Origin: Candidatus Parvarchaeota archaeon
Lineage (GTDB): Archaea; Nanobdellota; Nanobdellia; JAFCGN01
Assembly: GCA_017608045.1 (NCBI GenBank)
Contig: JAFCGN010000006.1
Location: 1-42,662 of the forward strand
Length of the DNA stretch: 42,662 nucleotides
Direction of reading: 5' to 3'
In this document: positions 1 through 6,827 of the stretch, one piece after another
Layout: each line of letters opens with the position of its first letter
Numbering within the stretch: the stretch's first letter is position 1
Made by a program: the position numbers and the translations under genes
Notes under the pieces: model-generated
Told to the model about the DNA's origin: nothing
Databases searched by the model: none
What the model saw: only the letters and a program-made list of their open reading frames with translations

Positions 1-606
1 AACTCTCTCCTTTATTGGTTTAGTTATGTTACCCCTTTGCTCGTAAGGTTCTAACACCCCCTCAGGCAAACCAAGTGCTTCAACACCACCCACTAACTCA
101 ATTAAATCACTGTATAACTTTTTTTCTGCAATTGCTTTACCTGCAAATGGTATGTATGTTTTCTTAAGATACGCAGAAACTGGTTTCTCCCACTTAGTCC
201 CTTTAACATCTTTAATCGCCTTCCTCTTAACAAAATAACTTACCACATTATACGCAGCATTAAGTCCAAGAAGCCCAGCAAACAAACTACCAACAAACAA
301 TGCTCTTATTTTATGCATGGTAGCAATATCATTAGGACCCATTCTATTTATTTCAGCATAAGGCCCTGTTCGTCCTGGATAATCAAAAGTTCCATTAGGA
401 CTTAAATGATTATCACCCACAATGTTAGTATCCGAAATGTAACAAGGATATCCACTTACGCCTTCCTCCCATTGTTTTCCTTTTGCTTGGTTTAATCTAA
501 TGTTTGGTATCCATCCTGGGATGCTTGCTGCCACACCTGTAAGCGTATTTGCAATTACTGTTGATGGTTTATTCCCATCTAACAAATATTTACGAACTTT
601 CCCCAT
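1..606 (-). CDS. Unknown protein with one membrane segment, 3' end outside window
   Basis: I do not recognise this protein. Reading leftward from the ATG at 604-606, the frame stays open for 202 codons to the window edge, so the C-terminus is missing. The start begins MGKVRKYLLDGN and follows a GGGGTGA ribosome binding site 7 nt upstream. The N-terminal 90 residues are polar and rich in Gly, Pro and Asn. One hydrophobic stretch lies at about residues 101-120 (LFVGSLFAGLLGLNAAYNVV) and is followed by a positive patch (KRKAIKDVK), so a single membrane segment with the basic side inside is likely. A TATA-like box at 671-680 and a hairpin leader precede it. The next gene on this strand, the PfkB kinase, ends 149 bp upstream, so this is probably a separate transcript. 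Confidence 0.75.
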   Translation of the reverse strand, partial: MGKVRKYLLDGNKPSTVIANTLTGVAASIPGWIPNIRLNQAKGKQWEEGVSGYPCYISDTNIVGDNHLSPNGTFDYPGRTGPYAEINRMGPNDIATMHKIRALFVGSLFAGLLGLNAAYNVVSYFVKRKAIKDVKGTKWEKPVSAYLKKTYIPFAGKAIAEKKLYSDLIELVGGVEALGLPEGVLEPYEQRGNITKPIKERV

Positions 607-617
607 TTTTTATTTCA

Positions 618-649
618 CCCCTAAAAAAACACATGATGTGTGTTTTTAT
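618..649 (-). other. Leader hairpin next to the ribosome binding site; core shared with 22652
   Basis: An imperfect inverted repeat is centred on ACACATGATGTGT, with A/T arms and one mismatch, immediately before the GGGGTGA ribosome binding site. The 17 nt at 618-634 (CCCCTAAAAAAACACAT on the plus strand) recur exactly at 22652-22668, also beside a hairpin. It could be a regulatory leader or a remnant of a small repeat. Confidence 0.4.
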
Positions 650-670
650 TACTAATAAATAGTTACATAC

Positions 671-680
671 TATTTATAAG
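671..680 (-). promoter_or_regulatory. TATA box of the partial unknown gene
   Basis: On the minus strand the sequence reads CTTATAAATA, a good archaeal TATA box. Transcription would start about 25-30 nt downstream, near 643-650. That leaves a leader of about 40 nt, which contains the hairpin at 623-648. Confidence 0.6.
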
Positions 681-753
681 TTTTTCTTTTAGATTTTTTT
701 ATATTAAATACGAATTAAATTATTTTAAGGATTTATATTGTTCAAACAAACAT

Positions 754-834
754 ATTATTTCTTGGTTTTTAAGAAATTATTAACAAAGTTAATAGATTTT
801 TTTAATGAATCCATAATTGTTTCTTTATTAATTA
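754..834. repeat. 81-bp direct repeat, partner at 2188-2268
   Basis: This segment covers the last 27 codons of the PfkB kinase and is repeated in the same orientation at 2188-2268 with six mismatches. Five mismatches cluster in one 12-nt stretch and 37 consecutive bases are identical, so the duplication is recent or is being homogenised. Confidence 0.85.
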
Positions 835-1519
835 AGTAAAAATTAATAAATGACGCAAAAAACGTGTCTCCAGCACCAATGGTGTCATAACAATTAATTT
901 TGTTAAAATGAACTCCAACCATGTTATTCTTATGATAAACTACTATTTTATCATTCTTAGAAATTAACAATAATTTGGTTTTCGCTAACTCAACAGCTTC
1001 TTTTGGAATGTATTCTAATTCTTTTTTATTTGTTCTTATTATATCACAATAAATAAAATATTCTTTTGCTTGATCCCACATTTTTTTACTTCCAAAAACA
1101 TGAGGATTCCTAACAAAACCTTGAACATCCAAACAAATGATGGCTCCCCTAGACTTAAGTTCTTTAATAACATCTAAAGAAACCTCTTCAAATACAGTTG
1201 AAATAATGTAAATATCTGCTAAAGGTATTTGAGATGTATCGTATTTTTTAGGAAAACTAATTATTTTTCCTTCCTCACCGTCTTCATTAATTCTAATCAA
1301 GATTTCAGGAGTTTCTTGTGTTTCAATCATGATTAAATTTTTTAATTGTTTAAACAAGTTTTTATTCTTAGGATTAAGAAATGAAATTAAAGAATAATTA
1401 AGATTAAACTCTGAAAACACTTTACTAATGAAAAATCCTGGCCCCCCAGCTTTAATCATAATCTTATCTTCTTTTATTATTTTATCAACAGTAAGAGTCC
1501 CAACAACAAGGATTTTCAT
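755..1519 (-). CDS. PfkB-family carbohydrate/nucleoside kinase
   Basis: This 254-aa protein belongs to the ribokinase/PfkB superfamily of cytoplasmic ATP-dependent sugar or nucleoside kinases. The N-terminus (MKILVVGTLTVD) is followed by the glycine pair AGGPGFF near residues 25-31. The PfkB signature YDTIGAGDTFFASF lies near residue 211 and contains the anion hole GAG and catalytic base Asp. It is somewhat short for the family (about 290-310 aa). The substrate cannot be read from the sequence. Its ATG overlaps the stop of the upstream HAD phosphatase by 4 bp (1516-1519), so the two are translationally coupled, as expected for a small salvage or detoxification operon. A nearly identical copy of its 3' end lies at 2188-2268. 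Confidence 0.88.
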   Translation of the reverse strand: MKILVVGTLTVDKIIKEDKIMIKAGGPGFFISKVFSEFNLNYSLISFLNPKNKNLFKQLKNLIMIETQETPEILIRINEDGEEGKIISFPKKYDTSQIPLADIYIISTVFEEVSLDVIKELKSRGAIICLDVQGFVRNPHVFGSKKMWDQAKEYFIYCDIIRTNKKELEYIPKEAVELAKTKLLLISKNDKIVVYHKNNMVGVHFNKINCYDTIGAGDTFFASFINFYLINKETIMDSLKKSINFVNNFLKTKK

Positions 1520-2145
1520 AAAAATTCCTCTAATTCATAAATATCTTTTAAACAAAAGTCTACATTATCTATTTTTTTATTTGTTATTAATGCAGTTTTT
1601 ATTCCTAATTTTTTTGCTGTTAATAAATTTTCTAATGTATCTTCAACCATTAAAATATTTTCAGAAGGTTCTTTAAGAAAATTTAAGGATACATGATATG
1701 GTTCCAATTTAGGCTTTAAGTTAAAATTATAATCTTCTTCTCCAAAAATCTCATTAAAAAATTTTTTTATTCCCAACACAGAAACTATTTTTTCTGCAAA
1801 AACTTTAGGATTATTAGTTAAAATAATTTTCCTTTGAGAAATATTTTCTAATAACTTTACCAATTTATAATCTTTTTTTAAATACCTATTAAAAGCTATG
1901 TTTAAATATGTTCTTTCATTAAATTTTTTAACATTAAAACCATATTTTAAATAAAATCCATACCCCGTCGATCTGCAATTGTTAAAAGCATAACAATTTT
2001 TTCTTTCAATAGAGGCTTTTTCTTTACTAATATTTAGATAATCTGCTATTAATTTATCCATATTATTAATAACTGCTTCATATAATTCTTTAGGAACTCT
2101 ATATAAGGTATTATCATTATCAAATATTACCGATTTAATTTTCAA
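1516..2145 (-). CDS. HAD-superfamily hydrolase, pyrimidine 5'-nucleotidase-like
   Basis: This 209-aa HAD phosphatase has motif I FDNDNTLY (residues 8-15, nucleophile Asp9 and acid Asp11). Motif II is the Thr of IILTNN, a Lys follows in the KPKLEPYH stretch, and motif III acidic residues are in MVEDTLENL. The helical cap and the NDNTLY form resemble the SDT1/YjjG pyrimidine 5'-nucleotidase group, but the substrate is uncertain. The start is TTG at 2145, with GGTG about 10 nt upstream and a TTTAAATA box near 2158-2166. It is the first gene of a two-gene operon and its stop overlaps the PfkB kinase start. Phosphatase plus kinase suggests sugar-phosphate or nucleotide turnover. Confidence 0.85.
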   Translation of the reverse strand: MKIKSVIFDNDNTLYRVPKELYEAVINNMDKLIADYLNISKEKASIERKNCYAFNNCRSTGYGFYLKYGFNVKKFNERTYLNIAFNRYLKKDYKLVKLLENISQRKIILTNNPKVFAEKIVSVLGIKKFFNEIFGEEDYNFNLKPKLEPYHVSLNFLKEPSENILMVEDTLENLLTAKKLGIKTALITNKKIDNVDFCLKDIYELEEFL

Positions 2146-2187
2146 CCAATAACACCAATATTTAAAGACAGCCTACTCTTTAAAAAC

Positions 2188-2285
2188 ATTATTTCTTGGT
2201 TTTTAAGAAACGTTTAACGAGGTTAATAGATTTTTTTAATGAATCCATAATTGTTTCTTCATTAATTATGAAAAAAACATTTAAT
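2188..2285 (-). pseudogene. Remnant of a second PfkB kinase gene (3' end only)
   Basis: On the minus strand this stretch reads as the C-terminus of a PfkB kinase, NEETIMDSLKKSINLVKRF..., ending with the same LKTKK and stop as the intact kinase. At DNA level 2188-2268 matches 754-834 at 75 of 81 positions by my count. Weaker protein similarity continues for about 10 codons upstream and then stops. No start codon or upstream kinase sequence remains. It lies just upstream of the HAD-PfkB operon on the same strand, so it looks like what is left after duplication and deletion. Confidence 0.75.
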
Positions 2286-2295
2286 AAAAAAGAAA

Positions 2296-2303
2296 TTATA
2301 AAT
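2296..2303 (+). promoter_or_regulatory. TATA box of the small-ORF/aminotransferase operon
   Basis: The sequence TTATAAAT fits an archaeal TATA box. It starts 29 nt before the GTG at 2325, which implies an mRNA with little or no leader. Confidence 0.5.
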
Positions 2304-2324
2304 ATAATTATTAAATGAAGGAAT

Positions 2325-2462
2325 GTGAAAAAATATTACTCTGGAGAATGGTGGCATTTCATGTTTGGTGATAGAGAATGGGCATATTATACAAACTTTA
2401 ATAAGGCATTCTATGGAAGATATGATTTAGTTAAACAAAAATCGTTAGAGGAAAAAATATGA
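2325..2462 (+). CDS. 45-aa aromatic-rich small protein coupled to the aminotransferase
   Basis: I do not recognise this product. A GTG at 2325 opens a 45-codon frame beginning MKKYYSGEWWHFMFGDREW. It is rich in Trp, Tyr and Phe and ends KSLEEKI. Its stop (TGA, 2460-2462) overlaps the ATG of the aminotransferase at 2459 in the arrangement ATATGA, which is typical of translational coupling. A TATA-like TTATAAAT 29 nt upstream of the GTG fits a leaderless transcript, and only a weak AAGGA precedes it. Composition and coupling support a real gene, but without homologues it could be a chance frame. Confidence 0.5.
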   Translation: MKKYYSGEWWHFMFGDREWAYYTNFNKAFYGRYDLVKQKSLEEKI

Positions 2463-3466
2463 AATATCACAAAAAAATTTTTCTTGATTACTCAGACATG
2501 AAATACCCTTTACCGCAAGGTTTAGTGAAAAAATTATGTAATTACATTGCAGAACTTAATCTTTACCCCTCCGGTGATTATACTTCATTAAAAAAAAAGA
2601 TAGCAAACAAAGTTGGGGTTCTCATTGACCAAGTATTAATTGGTAACGGGCTTGATGAAATAATTGATTTAGTGACAAGAGCCTTTGGTACTAAAGTTTT
2701 AATTCCTACCCCTACTTTCTCGCAATTTGAGATTGCTGCTAAAAGAAAAAATTGTAACATAATCCTAAAGAATTGCTTAATCAATGATAAATACGAATTA
2801 ACGTTTGAAGATGATGAATTAAAAAAGTCAGATTTAATTTGGATTTGTAATCCAAACAATCCTACAGGCACAAAAATTGAAAGAGAACAAATAATTAAGG
2901 TTCTTAATAAAGCAAAGGGAGTTGTCGTTGTTGATGAGTGTTATTACGATTTCCTTAAAGAAACAGTAATTGACTTAATTAATAAGTATGATAATCTAAT
3001 TGTTCTTCGAAGTTTTTCTAAAGGGTATGGTCTTGCAGGAGCAAGGTTAGGATATGCATTAAGTAATAGTGAATTAATAAATAAGATGGAATCCTTTCGA
3101 CAAATATTTAGTGTGAATAAAATAGCTGAAAAGGCAGGAGAACTTGTTCTTGATTATGAAGATTATTATGTGAAGAAAAGAGAATTAATAGAAAGGATTA
3201 GAGATGATTTCATAATTAATTTAAGAAGGATTGGTATTAAAGTTTTTGATTCTTTCACAAATTTCGTATTAATAAAATTAAATGATAATAATGAAATGAT
3301 AGAATTATATGATTATTTAAAAAAGAATAACATTATAGTGCTTCCAGCAAAGGATGATGAGTTCACGGGATTAAATGGACCTTATGTTAGAATAACTATT
3401 GGTTTAAAAGAAGAAATGGAATTTGTTTTCGAAAGAATAAAAGAATGGAAGAATAAAAAGAAATGA
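2459..3466 (+). CDS. PLP-dependent aminotransferase, histidinol-phosphate aminotransferase-like
   Basis: This 335-aa protein is a fold-type I, class I/II aminotransferase of the HisC/CobC group. Visible landmarks are the substrate/PLP loop SGDYTSLKKKIA, NPNNPTG (131-137), Asp159 in VVVDECYYDF, the PLP lysine in SFSKGYGLAGARLGY (Lys188), and a late Arg in GPYVRITIG that would hold the substrate carboxylate. HisC transaminates imidazole-acetol phosphate, but no other histidine-biosynthesis gene is visible here. An aromatic aminotransferase or a CobD-like threonine-phosphate decarboxylase role is equally possible. It follows the 45-aa ORF with a 4-base overlap. Confidence 0.85.
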   Translation: MKYHKKIFLDYSDMKYPLPQGLVKKLCNYIAELNLYPSGDYTSLKKKIANKVGVLIDQVLIGNGLDEIIDLVTRAFGTKVLIPTPTFSQFEIAAKRKNCNIILKNCLINDKYELTFEDDELKKSDLIWICNPNNPTGTKIEREQIIKVLNKAKGVVVVDECYYDFLKETVIDLINKYDNLIVLRSFSKGYGLAGARLGYALSNSELINKMESFRQIFSVNKIAEKAGELVLDYEDYYVKKRELIERIRDDFIINLRRIGIKVFDSFTNFVLIKLNDNNEMIELYDYLKKNNIIVLPAKDDEFTGLNGPYVRITIGLKEEMEFVFERIKEWKNKKK

Positions 3467-3575
3467 ATACTTAAACTATTTTTTCGTAAATTCCTTTAAC
3501 CTTATTCTTGATTAATATTTTTTATTTTTACTTAACTCTTATTAATACAAGAAAACAATAACTCATAGCTACTCC

Positions 3576-3836
3576 TTATTTGAAAGCAATGATTTGATAA
3601 CCATATTTTTCAATATCTTTTTCTGGCCAAAATTTGATGTTTTTAGTTTTAGTAACATAAGTTACTTTTTTCTCAAGAACCCTGCCAGTGTATTCTTTTG
3701 TTTCAGGATTCCATTCTTCCAAAACCAAGATATCTCCTGGTTTGCATTCAAAATCAGCTAAACGCACTTCAAAGGTTTTATCTCCATCAAGAATTTTTTG
3801 AAAAAATTCTGGCCAAATCTTCTTCTTAATCCTCAT
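3576..3836 (-). CDS. ASCH-like DUF3850 small RNA-binding-type protein
   Basis: This 86-aa protein looks like a stand-alone DUF3850/ASCH domain. The opening IKKKIWPEFFQKILDGDKTFEVRLAD fits the family pattern in which a small-molecule or RNA pocket is built around K-x-FEVR. GDILVLEEW and GYQIIAF form the later strands of the beta barrel. ASCH domains resemble PUA and are proposed to bind RNA or modified nucleosides; no function is proven for this subgroup. The ATG at 3836 follows a TTTTATAAAC box (about 3856-3866) at a distance that implies a leaderless mRNA. It stands alone between two plus-strand operons. Confidence 0.75.
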   Translation of the reverse strand: MRIKKKIWPEFFQKILDGDKTFEVRLADFECKPGDILVLEEWNPETKEYTGRVLEKKVTYVTKTKNIKFWPEKDIEKYGYQIIAFK

Positions 3837-3945
3837 AATTTATTAATTAAACATTAAGTTTATAAAACTTGTTTTTGTTAGAAGCGCAAAAAACTTTATT
3901 TAACAAGCATTTCACTCAATTTTTAAAAAATATTTTAATAAATAT

Positions 3946-3957
3946 GCTTATAAATAG
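3946..3957 (+). promoter_or_regulatory. TATA box of the TrpD-like/BtpA operon
   Basis: GCTTATAAATAG is a strong archaeal TATA element. It predicts a transcription start near 3978-3984, only a few bases before the GTG at 3986, so the mRNA would have almost no leader. Confidence 0.6.
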
Positions 3958-3985
3958 TTATTACTTAATTTTCTTATTATGATGA

Positions 3986-5371
3986 GTGATTGTCTCTGGA
4001 ATTCAACAAGCAAATGAGAGAATCACTATTTCTAAATTTCTTAAAAAGAGGTGTTCTAAAATTAAGAAAGTTTATTCATTAGAGGAATCAATAGAACTAG
4101 TAAAAAATTATATAGGACTGGATTTCACAACAAAAGATCCCATAAATACTAACATACTCAAAAACAAAATTTACCAAAGAAGGATTCTTGGTGAAGAAAA
4201 AACAAGTTTAACTTTTGAAGAAGCCTATGCTTTAGGAACTTATTTAGTGGGTTTAGGAAGGAATGTTTTGCCAAGAAAATTAACCTTGAATGAAAAGAGA
4301 ATGTATAATTCAAGATGCTTGGCTATAGCAGTAGGATTACAAACAGCGGGATTAACCCCTTTAGAGATAGCAGGTTTAAGTACTGCAATTATGGATCATG
4401 ACATCTTAAATTATGTTTGTCCAAAAGCAGATAATGTTTTAGATAATTGCGGAATGGGTGGAGATAAAATTCTAACACCAAATGTTAGCACTATTTCATT
4501 GTTAACAATAGCTAATTATAAAGGAATTAAAACATCTAAACATGGTTCTCCTGGAAACACTGACAGCGCAGGCTCAAGTGATTTTTTTAGTTATTTATTA
4601 AAAAAAAGAGATAAAAAGAAAATAATAGAAAAAAAATTTTTTGATAATGGTTTTCCAACAAAAATTTCTCCTGAAAAAGTTGCAGAATTAATTGATAATT
4701 ATGGTTTTTTCTATACAGAAGCTATTGACCTAAAATATAAGACAATACACTTGCAAACACATTTCTTGGGAGCAGTAGCTCACATAAACGACATTTTAGG
4801 TCCAATCACAAGTCCAATAACTCCTGAAAAAATTAAAAGAAAAGTTATTGGAGTAAATCATTTAGTTTCGCCAACAAAAGTTGCTGAAGCGTACAGGATA
4901 ATGAATAAAAAAGGAAGCACTAATATTGAAAAAGCATATTTTATACGTGGTTTAGGGAAGTTTGGTATGGATGAATTCTCTCCTTTCCCTGATGGAACAG
5001 AAGTAACAATTTTAAATAAAAATAAGATTGAAACAATCAATGTTTTTCCTGAAGATTTTGGAATAAAACCTGTAAAACCTGTTGTAGAAGATGTTTTTAA
5101 AGGCAGGTACATAATTAAGGATATCTCTCCTCATCCCTTAAAAAACGAAAGCGGGGCCTTAATAAAATCAAGGATTAGTGAACAATTATTAAATAATGAT
5201 ATCAAAGGGAGTATGAGGGATTTAATTAAAATAAATATGTCTCCTTTACTTGTTATCGAAAATAAAGTAAAAAATTTCAAAGATGGAGCAGATTTAGCAG
5301 AGATATTATTAAACGAAAAACAAGGAATAAAAACAATTAATAATTTAGTTAGTGAATTAATTATTAAGTGA
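3986..5371 (+). CDS. TrpD-like glycosyltransferase family 3 phosphoribosyltransferase/phosphorylase
   Basis: This 461-aa protein carries the anthranilate phosphoribosyltransferase (TrpD) landmarks: NCGMGGDKILTPNVST (154-169), KHGSPGNTDSAGSSD (185-199), and LGPITSP followed by a VIGV strand and a GLGKFGMDEFS segment. These correspond to the PRPP/phosphate loop, the anthranilate-side loop and the GxDGxDE segment of TrpD. It is about 100 residues longer than TrpD, with extra residues at the N-terminus. No other trp genes are present. The related thymidine/AMP phosphorylases share the fold, so nucleoside phosphorolysis or base phosphoribosylation are the alternatives. The start is GTG at 3986. 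The stop overlaps or abuts the BtpA-like gene, indicating a two-gene operon. Confidence 0.75.
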   Translation: MIVSGIQQANERITISKFLKKRCSKIKKVYSLEESIELVKNYIGLDFTTKDPINTNILKNKIYQRRILGEEKTSLTFEEAYALGTYLVGLGRNVLPRKLTLNEKRMYNSRCLAIAVGLQTAGLTPLEIAGLSTAIMDHDILNYVCPKADNVLDNCGMGGDKILTPNVSTISLLTIANYKGIKTSKHGSPGNTDSAGSSDFFSYLLKKRDKKKIIEKKFFDNGFPTKISPEKVAELIDNYGFFYTEAIDLKYKTIHLQTHFLGAVAHINDILGPITSPITPEKIKRKVIGVNHLVSPTKVAEAYRIMNKKGSTNIEKAYFIRGLGKFGMDEFSPFPDGTEVTILNKNKIETINVFPEDFGIKPVKPVVEDVFKGRYIIKDISPHPLKNESGALIKSRISEQLLNNDIKGSMRDLIKINMSPLLVIENKVKNFKDGADLAEILLNEKQGIKTINNLVSELIIK

Positions 5372-5376
5372 TTAAA

Positions 5377-6165
5377 ATGAAAAACTTTGTTATTGGCGCA
5401 ATTCATTTTGCTCCATTAATTGGTTTTAAAGAACATCCAGGAATGAAAAAAACATTTGAATTAGCATTGCATGATTTGAAAGCGTTTCAAAAAGGAGGTG
5501 TTAATGCAGTTATTTTTGAAAACAATTATGACCTCCCTCACAAAATAAAGGTTGGTGCTGAAACAATTGCTTCAATGACTGAATTAGTAACACTGCTTAA
5601 ACCATTCATTAAAGTGCCTTTCGGTATTAGTGTTTTATGGAATGATTATGAAGCAGCACTATCAATAGCAAAAGTTTGCAGTGCTAATTTTGTTAGAATC
5701 CCTGTTTTTGTTGATACAGTGAAAACAGATTATGGTGTTATAAAAGGCACTCCTGAAGAAGTTATTAAATTCAAGAAAAAGATTGGGGCTGAAAATATTA
5801 AATTGTATTGTGATGTTCATGTTAAGCACGCGGAATTAATTAGTTCATACTCTTTGGAAGAAAGCATTTTATTAGCTGAGAGGAAAGGAGCTGATGCAAT
5901 AATAATAACGGGTAAGTGGACTGGTAACGCCCCTAATATTGAAAAGTTAATAAAAGCAAGAAGCGTTGCTAAAAAACCAATTATCATTGGCAGTGGTTTG
6001 GATAAAAATAATGTTAAAAAATTGTTTTCTTACGCTGATGGCGGTATTATCAGCACTTCTTTAAAAGAGGATTCAGAAATAATTAATGAACGAAACATTA
6101 AACCCTATGAATCTCGAATAAAAGAAGAAAAAGTAAGGGAGTTCATGAAGAGAGTAAAAGAATGA
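5377..6165 (+). CDS. BtpA/SgcQ-family TIM-barrel protein
   Basis: This is a 262-aa cytoplasmic (beta/alpha)8 protein of the BtpA/SgcQ family. Typical segments are GAIHFAPLIG at the start, FQKGGVNAVIFENNYD, PFGISVLWNDYEAALSIA, and DAIIITGKWTG and IIIGSGLD near the C-terminal phosphate-binding strands. BtpA was linked to photosystem I assembly in cyanobacteria and SgcQ belongs to an enterobacterial sugar cluster; the chemistry is unknown, though phosphate-binding barrels suggest a sugar-phosphate or nucleotide ligand. I chose ATG 5377 because AGTGA lies 5 nt before it; an in-frame GTG at 5368 overlaps the preceding stop. Pairing with the TrpD-like gene suggests sequential steps on one phosphoribosyl compound. 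Confidence 0.82.
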   Translation: MKNFVIGAIHFAPLIGFKEHPGMKKTFELALHDLKAFQKGGVNAVIFENNYDLPHKIKVGAETIASMTELVTLLKPFIKVPFGISVLWNDYEAALSIAKVCSANFVRIPVFVDTVKTDYGVIKGTPEEVIKFKKKIGAENIKLYCDVHVKHAELISSYSLEESILLAERKGADAIIITGKWTGNAPNIEKLIKARSVAKKPIIIGSGLDKNNVKKLFSYADGGIISTSLKEDSEIINERNIKPYESRIKEEKVREFMKRVKE

Positions 6166-6474
6166 ATAAACGCAAAGCATGATTAACAAAAAAGTTATTC
6201 ACTAAATTCTTTATTTCTCCTAAAAATAATTTATAATTAAGTGAGAAGTGAATTAAAACAAGACCTGACATTATGAATCCTAATAACGTGAGAATTGTTC
6301 TAACGCCCACTTACTAAATCCTAAAAAAACCCAATTAGTTTCTCTTACGATTCTTCCATAAGGAACGAAATGCAAGTCAATCCCGCTTAAAAGAACGATT
6401 ATAAATGAAATGATGAGCAAGAATAAAACGATCGCTTTAATCCTTATTAAATTTCTTATCATGAATTTTTTCAT
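6143..6474 (-). pseudogene. DUF4405-like small membrane protein, frameshifted
   Basis: The first 64 codons (ATG at 6474) encode a membrane helix (residues 14-30) and the typical P-x-GR-x-x-RETNWVFLGFSKWALEQF segment, then stop at 6280-6282. Another frame picks up at once near 6290 with TLLGFIMSGLVLIHFSLNYK, which is the next expected helix of the same family, and runs to TGA at 6143-6145. Joined, the two parts give about 110 aa, a normal length for DUF4405 proteins. A one-base deletion near 6285-6295, at the usual I-H-x-x-x-G site, explains the break; no homopolymer lies there. It could be a pseudogene, a sequencing error or recoding. The 3' end overlaps the convergent BtpA gene by 23 bp. Confidence 0.7.
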
Positions 6475-6827
6475 GAATTAATTATTAGAGTACCCATATT
6501 ATTAAAAATATTTGTTTTGTTGCCCAAAATTAGTTAAAGTGTTCATTGTAACTTACTTAAAACTAATTTCAGATAATGAATTAAAACTAATAACTCCTGA
6601 TACTGAATCCTTTCACATGTTTTTCATGATTAAGTTTTTCATAAAATTTTCTTAAAAAAGCATATGTTTTTTATTGCATGTTTTTTTAGAAAAGTAGAAT
6701 AAAAATAATAAGTAGTGATTATAAGAAGGCTGGGAAGAAATTAAAGAATCTCGGAAGCATCGCAGCACTCCTAAGATACTAAAGTAATTTATAAATTTTA
6801 AAAAAATATTTCCCAAAAAACTATTGT
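6475..6827. other. Intergenic region with two weak open stretches
   Basis: No gene can be supported here. A GTG-started plus-strand frame of 38 codons (6539-6655) lacks a clear ribosome binding site. A second plus-strand stretch (6690-6782) reads SSDYKKAGKKLKNLGSIAAL before a stop and looks protein-like, but has no ATG, GTG or TTG start. It may be the tail of a decayed gene. The rest is AT-rich and structureless to my eye. Confidence 0.5.

Noticed and set aside
3986-5371. AMP or thymidine phosphorylase identity for the GT3-fold gene
   Set aside because: The order GMGGD...NVST, KHGSPGN, SAGSSD and LGPITSP fits TrpD better than the phosphorylase motifs, though function may still be phosphorolytic.
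6539-6655. 38-codon GTG-started ORF
   Set aside because: No ribosome binding site or promoter at the right distance, and composition like random AT-rich DNA.
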